Shown one piece after another: positions 1 through 5,304 of a stretch of DNA of 5,304 bases (position 1 is its first letter; each line of letters begins with the position of its first letter). The stretch is taken from NCBI GenBank assembly GCA_030594025.1, contig JAUVFY010000108.1, forward strand, positions 1 through 5,304. The letters are read 5' to 3'. Made by a program: the position numbers and the translations under genes. The notes below the pieces were generated by a model. That model saw nothing but the letters and a program-made list of their open reading frames with translations. It searched no databases and was not told where the DNA came from. This stretch comes from Deltaproteobacteria bacterium (GTDB lineage: Bacteria > Desulfobacterota > GWC2-55-46 > JAUVFY01).

Positions 1-2230
1 CACCGGTGCCGTTGCCGCCGGACTGATTTATGTCAACGCCTGTCAGGACCTCCCTGTGGTCGTCCTTGGTGCAACTTCCAGGCGCACCGGGACACTTCTC
101 GTCCCTGTCAAGCATGCCCGGCTTGACCGGTCCAACGATGGTCGAGTGGAGGTAGTTGCTTATCATGTCTGTCCTGATTGTAGCTGCATCGGGGTTGAGC
201 CTCTCGTATGGACAATCCACTGTTACGATCCTGTAGTAATAGGTTGCGCCGTCGGATATGGTAGTATCCGTAAACTGCGAGCCCCATGCCGGTGCGGCAG
301 GATTCAGAAGCAGGGCCCCGCTCCAGTCGACCGTACTTGTGCTCCTGAATATCCTGTAGCCCGCAAGGTCATACGGGTTGGTAGGCGATGAGGGGAAGCT
401 CGTGTTGCTTGACACCCCGGTCCACGATACCACAACGCCAGGCGGCTCCGCCCCGCAGCAGGTCACTATCTCGTCACAGCAAGCTGCACTCGCCCCTGTT
501 ACCGCAGGGGGTTTGGGGTGATTGAAGCTATTTGTCGGAAAATCCGCCACCACCGGATCCTCGCCGCAGAGGTTCGTTGTATCCTGGGCATCGGTCACGG
601 CGGAACCGTTCTCGCACAGGTCGAAGGCCACGGCCCTGTATGAATAGGTGCCGCTCTCAAAAAGATTCGGCTCCACCCCATCGGGAAGCACGGTGTTCCA
701 GTCATTGTGCCAGAAGGAGGTCGTCTGAGCCTGGGGGAGTTCCAAAGTTGTAAATATACCGTCTGAATTCGGTATGAGCTTTGCTCCGGGCGTTGTGGGG
801 CCTATCTGGTAACAGCCGTTATCAAGCGGAGATGTAGCGGTATCCGTAAGGAGCTCCGGATAGACAATGCCCAGGTTTACATAGACACAGGTCTGGTCAA
901 GGTCCGCATCAGGCGGCTGGGTAAGGGATACGGCAACCCTCTTCCAGCCAGCCCTTACCCCTATGAGCGGTGCGTCCGGTGAATCCATGTCAGGCGGGGT
1001 CGTATCGGAGCCCGCGGGAGAGTCCGACTCAGGACCGGTCCCGTCGCCGCTCGTTTCGGAGTAGTCGGCCGCGACATACTTAGAGTCGTTTCCGTACTCC
1101 ACCGGGTCGGTGTCGGGCACAAGCGTTGTATCGCAATTTACCGGGGCTATGGCATAATAGTAGACCTTACACCCAAGAAGATCGGGGGTCGTGTCGAGAT
1201 AGCCCGTTTCGGTGGGGTTCACTTCTGAGACAAATTTAGAAACGTCGATGGGATAGGTAAAATCTGTATCGCTCCTGTAAATCCTCAGCTTCTCTACCCC
1301 CTGGTTGGCATCGAGATCGTATAGAGGCCAGCTCAGCTGTACCTGGTCGTTTGCCGGGCCGTCGGCACCCATGATGGACCCGACCGGGCCTGATTTCACC
1401 GGATTTACGGTGCTGTCGTTGGCGCCGGAGGCGAACGAGGTATTGCTGCCGTCGAGGGTCTCTGTGCCGCTTGCGCCGCTTACCTCAACTGAAAAAGCGC
1501 TGGGGTTCATGTTCTTGTCATATGCCTTTAGAGCAAAATAATATGTGGTAACGCTCGTTCCGTCGGACGGCGTATGCACAATGGGCACGCTCGTAGGGTA
1601 GATGGTACACGTTATCGAAGAGCCGCTCCTGGAACACTCGTACGTCGAGCCGGTAAGAACCGCAAGTGGTACGTTTATCATGCCGGGATAACTCCCGGTG
1701 GAGGTGCCGTAATAGATCCTGTATCCGTCCACGTCCCCCTGGGGGCTCTCGGTCCACTTGACCTTAAGCCTCCCGCATATCTCCGTGTCCCTTACCTCCA
1801 CACTCGTCGGCGCCGAAGGAGGGGTCTCGTCTGCGGCCGTAAGGCCAATGCCCAGGTTCCTGAGCCTCAGGTTGGTCCTCAAGGTAAAGGTCTCCGGGGA
1901 GGCCTCTCCCGGTATGTTTTCCTTTGTCCTCGTTGTCAGCTCAATAGTTGCGAACCTTACGTCTTTACGGTCGTCGGTTGAAGTGATGGGTGTGGCGATG
2001 GTATTACCGTCTATGTCGTAATAGGTCATGTTGAAACTCGAAACGTAATCGATTATCTTTCTGGTACTGCCCGTGATACCGTCGGTGATGTTTACCTCTT
2101 TTCTTGTCAGATAGATAACGCCGCCTTCTGTAAGGGTTGCGTACCTTACCCTAAGCCTCTTGCCGGCCGTGGTGGACACGATGGAGGACGACGGGTCGGT
2201 ATAGACGAACTCGATAGACGTTGCGGTGGC
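1..2230 (-). CDS. Continuation of the PilW-like pilin: PilW body plus cysteine-rich FN3-like domains (partial, runs off window)
   Basis: A 743-codon open frame lies directly after the TAG and runs to the window edge without a stop. Its first ~130 codons (2230 to about 1840) look like the beta-rich PilW body: SIEFVYTD, GKRLRVRYA, GGVIYLTRKEV, FNMTYYDIDGN and, near the end, 'ATIELTTRTKEN' and FTLRTNLRLRN. From about 1830 on it becomes at least four fibronectin type III-like domains, then a Gly/Asp/Cys-containing tail that continues beyond position 1. There are 16 cysteines, all after the PilW body, including two CC pairs. No independent start is convincing: the first in-frame ATG (2029) has no clear ribosome binding site and would begin inside the PilW body, and the GTG at 2179 is equally poor. 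The frame is therefore best read as the separated 3' part of the PilW gene, with the intact protein exceeding 842 residues. It would be displayed outside the inner membrane on a pilus or pseudopilus. An adhesin or stalk role is inferred from FN3 domains only. Confidence 0.8.
185..1830 (-). repeat. Array of four FN3-like domains within the large pilin frame
   Basis: Domain borders are approximate: about 1830-1470, 1410-1060, 990-585 and 520-185. Each begins with a proline-containing strand (APTSVEV, GPVGSIMG, APLIGVRA, PPAVTGAS), then a strand with Trp or Leu (LKVKWTE, VQLSWP, VAVSLTQ, VVVSWTG), often a 'YRIYYG/LRIYRS/YRIFRS' strand, and a closing Tyr-rich strand. The closing strands align: YYFALKAYD, YYYAIAPVNC, YSYRAVAFDLC and YYYRIVTVDC, the last three sharing a cysteine at the end. 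This order is the FN3 B-C-F strand signature. The unit length (about 130-170 residues) exceeds the usual ~90, so the domains carry insertions. They are diverged at protein level, and I see no DNA-level direct repeats. Confidence 0.7.
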
Positions 2231-2233
2231 CTA
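2231..2233 (-). other. In-frame amber (TAG) codon inside the PilW-FN3 reading frame
   Basis: The plus-strand triplet is cta, which is TAG on the coding strand, at codon 100 counted from the ATG at 2530. Codons on both sides (…EEALS, stop, ATATSIEF…) are in the same frame and together match the order expected in PilW: AGY segment, short variable stretch, then an 'a-t-s-I-x-F' strand. Triplet-by-triplet reading from 2230 down to 2 found no further stop. One base change (for example CAG to TAG) would be enough to make it. Confidence 0.9.
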
Positions 2234-2530
2234 GCTCAGGGCTTCTTCCGAGCCGACGAAGTAGCCGGCGTTCAAAAGTTCCCTCTCCATGATGTTCAAC
2301 GCGGCCCTTGCGTTTTGCTGGGCCTCGAGTACCATGTCCTGGATAGTGCTATGCCTGAAAAACATGTTGTACACGCCGTAAAGCGCAATGCCGACGATAC
2401 CGGAGATAGCCAGGGCGATAAGGACCTCCACCAGGGTAAAACCGCCGTGGCTTAACCCATGAACCGCTTTTTTTCTTTTATCTATGGCTTTCATTGTTAA
2501 CGCCTTTAAGCCAAACTCACTCGCCTTCAT
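2231..2530 (-). CDS. pilW: PilW-type minor pilin, N-terminal part ended by an in-frame TAG
   Basis: This 99-codon reading frame holds only the first part of a PilW protein. After a basic leader ending SHGG comes the cleavage site and FTLVEVLIALAISGIVGIAL, with Glu at mature position 5. The following 'EAQQNARAALNIMERELLNAGY' is the segment that marks PilW proteins (Q-rich helix, then an R/N-AGY motif). PilW proteins normally run a few hundred residues, so ending just after AGYFVGSEEALS removes essentially the whole globular domain. The same frame continues past the TAG with the expected PilW sequence (ATATSIEFVYTD). The ATG at 2530 has GGAG 9 bases upstream and overlaps the PilV stop by one base, giving a 30-residue leader. 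ATG 2494 would give an 18-residue leader and has its own AAAGG. If translation really stops here, the product is a membrane-anchored helix without a head and probably non-functional. Confidence 0.85.
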   Translation of the reverse strand: MKASEFGLKALTMKAIDKRKKAVHGLSHGGFTLVEVLIALAISGIVGIALYGVYNMFFRHSTIQDMVLEAQQNARAALNIMERELLNAGYFVGSEEALS

Positions 2531-3045
2531 CAGCCCTTACTCCGGAAGGTAGTCACGGTGGTGCTCTTCTGTGTCTGCCAGAGGGCGTCGGTCCAGGTTA
2601 CCGTCACATCGATCCTCTTCAGTTTGTCCGCCGTCGGGTTCGCCGTGCCGTTGTTGTCAAGGTCTATATAGATTACCGTATAGCTCCAGACGTAAGGCTT
2701 GTCGCCAATGGTGATTGTGCTTGTCGTGGGCGTGCAGGTATAGACGGGCCTGCTCGCAGGCCCTGTCGGACCGCTACAGTCCCTCCTCAGGTCGGCACGG
2801 CCCGTGGTGTCGTCCAGTTCGAGGTTCTCGTAGTCCACGCTCTGGAGGGATTCTATCCTGTCCTGGGCCAGATTTACCGACCTGGTTATGGACTGGCTGT
2901 GGAAGGAACTCCTTATCGCTGTGCCAGCCAGGCCAGCGGCCCCCAGCACCCCTATGGCTATTATGGTCACCGCCAGGAGCACTTCCAGAAGGGTATAGCC
3001 GCCCGAGTGCTTTAAAAGGGATATCTCGTTTTGTTTATTTCTCAT
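2530..3045 (-). CDS. pilV: PilV-type minor pilin
   Basis: This 171-residue prepilin has a 16-residue leader ending HSGG, cleaved before YTLLEVLLAVTIIAIGVLG. The mature protein has Tyr at position 1 (less usual than Phe), Glu at 5, and the IGVLGAAGLAG run, followed by 'SITRSVNLAQDRIESLQS', both typical of PilV. The rest looks like a beta-rich pilin domain ending WTDALWQTQKSTTVTTFRSKG. Two cysteines (RRDCSG and VYTCTP) could close a loop. The start is uncertain: ATG 3045 gives a leader of normal length. ATG 3063 (leader of 22) and ATG 3126 (leader of 43, overlapping the previous gene by 47 bases) are in the same frame. The stop is TGA in TGATG, sharing one base with the next ATG, a sign of translational coupling. 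Known of the family: PilV works with FimU, PilW, PilX and PilE/PilY1 to prime pilus assembly and form the tip. Confidence 0.87.
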   Translation of the reverse strand: MRNKQNEISLLKHSGGYTLLEVLLAVTIIAIGVLGAAGLAGTAIRSSFHSQSITRSVNLAQDRIESLQSVDYENLELDDTTGRADLRRDCSGPTGPASRPVYTCTPTTSTITIGDKPYVWSYTVIYIDLDNNGTANPTADKLKRIDVTVTWTDALWQTQKSTTVTTFRSKG

Positions 3046-3079
3046 CTCTCTATCAGGCCTCATGTAGGAAAAAACATCC

Positions 3080-3574
3080 CTAACAGCCCGTCTGAATCGA
3101 AACCCTGCCTGTAAAACTGCTAACATTTATCTTCATTCTGTCAGTTGAGTTCTTTTTGTTCTGCACACAAATATCTACAGCCGTTCCGGTCCCATTCGGT
3201 TTGAACTCGGTCTGAAAATTTGAACCCGGTGAAGTTATGTCCACCGTGTCGGGAAGACCCCTCGGGGCCCTGGTCGCGTCGCTCTGCCACGAGCCGCCTG
3301 AAAATAGCTGCAGCCTGTAAGTGTCGGACGTTGGATAGGAGTTCAGCGTAAAAGAGACCCTGTATGGGATATTCTGCGCAATCGCCTTTAGCCTTGCCGC
3401 CTGGAGCTCTACCGATATATCCCTCGTCGCCCGGGTCAACCTCAGGTGCGAAAGCTGGCGAAGTATGGCCGGTGAGCCTATGGCCAGCATCCCGGCTATC
3501 AGAGCAATTGTTATCAGAAGCTCAGCCAAAGTGAAACCCCGCTGTTTATTCTTTTTTTTCTTTAATATCTCCAT
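3080..3574 (-). CDS. GspH/FimT-type prepilin (minor pseudopilin)
   Basis: This 164-residue prepilin has a 13-residue, lysine-rich leader ending in Gly (KNKQRG), cleaved before FTLAELLITIALIAGMLAIG. The mature protein begins with methylatable Phe, has Glu at position 5, and has the hydrophobic N-terminal helix shared by type IV pilins and type II secretion pseudopilins. The next segment (LTRATRDISVELQAARLKAI) is the helix typical of GspH/FimT proteins, followed by a beta-rich domain with 'FKPNGTG' and 'GRVSIQTGC' near the end. Two cysteines (in DICVQ and at the C-terminus) could form the disulfide often found in pilin C-terminal regions. The ATG at 3574 is preferred; a GTG directly before it (3577) is possible. 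Shine-Dalgarno matching is weak, which fits the very short predicted leader. The gene ends in TAG. It is first in the pilin operon, the usual position of fimT/fimU. It should be matured by PilD in the inner membrane and act in pilus priming or the tip complex. Confidence 0.9.
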   Translation of the reverse strand: MEILKKKKNKQRGFTLAELLITIALIAGMLAIGSPAILRQLSHLRLTRATRDISVELQAARLKAIAQNIPYRVSFTLNSYPTSDTYRLQLFSGGSWQSDATRAPRGLPDTVDITSPGSNFQTEFKPNGTGTAVDICVQNKKNSTDRMKINVSSFTGRVSIQTGC

Positions 3575-3591
3575 CACCGACTGTTTTAAAA

Positions 3592-3607
3592 TGCAACGGC
3601 CGTGCCG
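3592..3607 (-). promoter_or_regulatory. Sigma-54 (RpoN) -24/-12 promoter for the minor-pilin operon
   Basis: Read on the minus strand, the element is cGGCACG-gccg-TTGCA, against the known consensus TGGCACG-N4-TTGCW. The only departure is the first T, and the GG-N10-GC spacing is exact (GG at 3606-3605, GC at 3594-3593). It lies in the gap between the sigma-54 activator gene and the first pilin gene and faces the pilins. Counting from the -12 position puts the transcription start near 3581, only about 7 bases before the ATG at 3574. Confidence 0.8.
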
Positions 3608-3635
3608 AAAGGCTAAAACACTGATTTATTTACAC

Positions 3636-3660
3636 TTTTGATATTGCACCCCATACAAAA
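3636..3660. promoter_or_regulatory. Imperfect dyad, weak candidate activator-binding site
   Basis: TTTTG at 3636-3640 and CAAAA at 3656-3660 form five-base inverted arms 15 bases apart, centred about 66 bases upstream of the predicted sigma-54 start. Sigma-54 activators usually bind dyads upstream of the promoter, often somewhat further away. The arms are short and A/T-rich, so this could easily be chance. No second copy was seen in the gap. Confidence 0.15.
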
Positions 3661-3673
3661 CTATGAAATTTTT

Positions 3674-5023
3674 TCACAGTTCGTATTCTTTTATCTTGTA
3701 CAGGAGCGCTCTGTGGCTTATCTCAAGGAGTTTTGCGGCCTTGGTCCTATTGCCCTTGGTCCTCTCCAGGGCCTTTCTTATCAGCTCCCTTTCAAGGGCC
3801 ACTTCGGCCTTCTTGATGGAAAGTGTTTCGGTGATTTCAGGTGGGAGGGGTCCGCCGACCCCTTTCATGGAAATGGGGAGAACATCGGGCCCTATCTCGG
3901 GGTCCTCTTCCAGAATCAATGTCCTTTCTATGACGTTTTCGAGTTCACGGACGTTGCCCGGCCAGGGGTATGCAAGAAGTACATCAATGGCTTCCTTACT
4001 CAATTTCTTCGGGAGTTTGCCGAACTTTTTCGAATACTTTTCAACAAAATGTTCGGCAAGACCCGGTATCTCAACGGTCCTCTGCCTTAAAGGGGGCACC
4101 TTTATGGGGATTACGTTGAGCCTGTAGAAAAGGTCTTCTCTGAAGTTTTCCTTCTTTATCTCTTCGGTGAGGTCCCTTACGGTGGCTGCAATCACCATCA
4201 CGTCCACCTTCTTCGACTTGGTATCGCCCACCCTCCTTACCTCGCCTTCCTGCAGCACCCTTAACAGTTTCACCTGGAGCTCTTTCGGGAGTTCGCCCAC
4301 CTCGTCGAGGAATATAGTGCCTCCGTCGGCCTCGTGGAAGAGCCCGTCCTTGGTCCTTACCGCATCCGTGAAGGCCCCCCTTACGTGTCCGAAGAGCTCG
4401 CTTTCAAGCAGGTTTCCAGGTATGGCGCCGCAGTTTACCTCGACAAAGGGGCCGTTTTTTCTCTTTCCACTGAAGTGTATGGCCCTTGCGACAAGCTCCT
4501 TTCCGGTGCCGGTCTCTCCGGTCACTAAAACCGTGGTCGCGTAGTCCGAGACCTTCTTTGCAAGGTCCAGTATATCGAGCATCTTCTGGTCTTTGGCAAA
4601 AATGTTTTCAAAGTCGTACTCCTTTATGCTCTCGCCCTTGAGCCTGATGTTCTCTTTTTTGAGCTTCTCCCTCTCCTCGGCCTTTTTTATTGTGAGTATC
4701 ATCTCGTCAGCTTTGAAGGGCTTGGATATGTAGTCGTATGCCCCGAGCTTCATGCACTCTACGGCCTTGTCTACCGTGCCGTATGCGCTCATCATGATAA
4801 TTGTGGAGGCGTAGCCCTTCTTGTAGAAGGCCTCAAGAAAACCAAGCCCGTCGAGCCCCGGCATCCTTATGTCGGAAAGGATGAAATCGAAAACCTCGGC
4901 CTCAAGGACCTTAAGCGCCGAGGTCGCATCGGGGCATGCGGTGACCTCATAACCCTCCTTTTTAAGCATTACGGAGAGCATGTGGCGCATGGACTCTTCG
5001 TCGTCAATTACCAGTATCCTCAT
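3674..5023 (-). CDS. NtrC-family sigma-54-dependent response regulator (PilR-like by context)
   Basis: This 449-residue protein has three domains. The receiver domain (about 1-115) has the acidic pair D7/D8, phospho-acceptor D51 (in LSDIRMPG), S79 and K101. The sigma-54 activator AAA+ domain (about 140-375) has Walker A GETGTGKE at 169-176, the sigma-54 contact loop GAFTDA at 216-221, Walker B with D240/E241, arginine-finger positions R295 and R301, and a WPGNVREL sensor II region. The last 25 residues are a Fis-type helix-turn-helix (NRTKAAKLLEIS, then RALLYKI). The loop differs from canonical GAFTGA, and the sensor I segment reads AATVRDL where Asn is usual after AAT. The start is the ATG at 5023, because the receiver fold begins immediately (MRILVIDD) and GGTGG lies 6 bases upstream; a TTG at 5080 in the same frame would add 19 unrelated residues. 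It overlaps the kinase gene by 20 bases, which suggests coupled translation. It probably activates the sigma-54 promoter just downstream; PilR is a contextual inference. Confidence 0.95.
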   Translation of the reverse strand: MRILVIDDEESMRHMLSVMLKKEGYEVTACPDATSALKVLEAEVFDFILSDIRMPGLDGLGFLEAFYKKGYASTIIMMSAYGTVDKAVECMKLGAYDYISKPFKADEMILTIKKAEEREKLKKENIRLKGESIKEYDFENIFAKDQKMLDILDLAKKVSDYATTVLVTGETGTGKELVARAIHFSGKRKNGPFVEVNCGAIPGNLLESELFGHVRGAFTDAVRTKDGLFHEADGGTIFLDEVGELPKELQVKLLRVLQEGEVRRVGDTKSKKVDVMVIAATVRDLTEEIKKENFREDLFYRLNVIPIKVPPLRQRTVEIPGLAEHFVEKYSKKFGKLPKKLSKEAIDVLLAYPWPGNVRELENVIERTLILEEDPEIGPDVLPISMKGVGGPLPPEITETLSIKKAEVALERELIRKALERTKGNRTKAAKLLEISHRALLYKIKEYEL

Positions 5024-5304
5024 CTTTAGCCACCGGAAATAATACCTTGAAGGTGCTACCCTTGCCGGGCTCGGATTCAACCTCCATCATCCCCCCGTAG
5101 TTCTTAACAATACCCTGGGAGAGGACCAGCCCCAGCCCGGTACCCTTGCCCTCGACCTTTGTCGTGTAAAAAGGCTCGAATATCTTCGGCATTTCCTCCT
5201 TCGTTATCCCGCACCCCGTGTCATGGAAACTGACCGAAACGAATCGCTTCATCCGCCGTTCCTTAACTGAAGCGGTGAAGTCCGGGTCGCCCTTTCGCCT
5301 TCCA
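5004..5304 (-). CDS. Sensor histidine kinase, C-terminal ATPase part (partial, 5' end outside window)
   Basis: This is the last 99 codons of a two-component sensor kinase; the frame stays open to the window edge, so the sensor region, the phosphorylated histidine and the N box lie outside. The visible part is the end of the HATPase_c domain. It shows a G1 box (DTGCGI), an F box (FEPFYTTK), a G2 box (GKGTGLGL) and the closing strand (SEPGKGSTFKVLFP), in the right order and spacing. The ATG at 5252 is internal, because family-like sequence continues upstream of it. The protein ends shortly after the ATPase fold with no attached receiver domain. It ends with TGA 20 bases inside the next gene, which encodes the probable cognate response regulator. 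Known of the family: it autophosphorylates with ATP and passes the phosphate to an aspartate on the partner. Placement beside minor-pilin genes makes a PilS-like role plausible, but the sensor domain needed to judge this is missing. Confidence 0.93.
   Translation of the reverse strand, partial: GRRKGDPDFTASVKERRMKRFVSVSFHDTGCGITKEEMPKIFEPFYTTKVEGKGTGLGLVLSQGIVKNYGGMMEVESEPGKGSTFKVLFPVAKDEDTGN

Noticed and set aside
56..753. Plus-strand frames at 56-391 and 532-753
   Set aside because: Both are opposite the FN3 frame, with Arg/Pro/Cys-rich products typical of antisense shadows.
1518..1757. Minus-strand 79-codon frame within the FN3 region
   Set aside because: It is in a different frame from the long FN3 frame and has no motifs; the continuous frame explains this stretch.
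1..2230. Multiheme cytochrome or metal-binding extension because of the many cysteines
   Set aside because: There is no CXXCH motif in the frame, and the cysteines sit at FN3 strand ends and loops.
2494..3015. Plus-strand open frame of 173 codons
   Set aside because: It lies opposite the PilV-like gene, whose minus-strand product has clear family motifs; the plus-strand product has no recognisable features.
3597..3607. CGGC-cgt-GCCG hairpin as terminator of the regulator gene
   Set aside because: The stem is only four pairs and no U-run follows directly; the bases are better explained as the sigma-54 promoter.
3638..4544. Several plus-strand open frames opposite the response regulator
   Set aside because: They are antisense to a strongly conserved NtrC-family gene and have low-complexity, unrecognisable products.
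5024..5080. Upstream TTG start for the response regulator
   Set aside because: It would add 19 residues before a receiver domain that already begins properly at the ATG at 5023, and would lengthen the overlap with the kinase gene.
1..5304. CRISPR array, insertion sequence, tRNA or rRNA
   Set aside because: I saw no regularly spaced direct repeats, terminal inverted repeats, transposase motifs or RNA-gene signatures; coding frames fill nearly the whole window.

Overview
The window carries one strand-coherent block of genes, all on the minus strand (transcribed from high to low coordinates). It contains a two-component regulatory pair followed by a type IV pilus minor-pilin cluster. Recognisable parts are the C-terminal end of a sensor histidine kinase, an NtrC-family sigma-54 response regulator, and three consecutive prepilin-like proteins (GspH/FimT, PilV and PilW types). 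The codon mix (frequent AGG and ATA), the NtrC-family style and the PilSR-next-to-minor-pilin layout suggest a Gram-negative bacterium of the Desulfobacterota/Nitrospirota kind. That taxonomic guess is inference and weak.

Layout in transcription order: (1) 5304-5004, histidine kinase ATPase end, entering from outside the window; (2) 5023-3674, response regulator, overlapping the kinase gene by 20 bases; (3) 3673-3575, a roughly 100-base gap with a near-consensus sigma-54 promoter (minus strand, 3607-3592) pointing at the pilin genes; (4) 3574-3080, GspH/FimT-like pseudopilin; (5) 3045-2530, PilV-like minor pilin; (6) 2530-2231, PilW-like minor pilin that stops at a TAG codon; (7) 2230-1, a reading frame that stays open to the window edge in exactly the same frame as the PilW gene. 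It first supplies the missing PilW body and then at least four fibronectin type III-like domains rich in cysteine.

The main observation is that items 6 and 7 look like one gene: a giant PilW-type pilin with a C-terminal FN3 stalk or adhesin (at least 842 residues), split by a single in-frame amber codon at 2233-2231. There is no frameshift and no convincing restart. A nonsense mutation or a base error is the simplest explanation; stop-codon readthrough or recoding is the interesting alternative.

Working model (inference): the kinase phosphorylates the regulator, which activates RNA polymerase-sigma-54 at the promoter directly downstream of its own gene. This would drive a minor-pilin operon whose products prime and tip a type IV pilus or related pseudopilus, with the FN3-bearing pilin as a likely exposed tip component. 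The remaining pilus genes (for example pilX, pilY1, the main pilin and the assembly ATPases) are not in the window.
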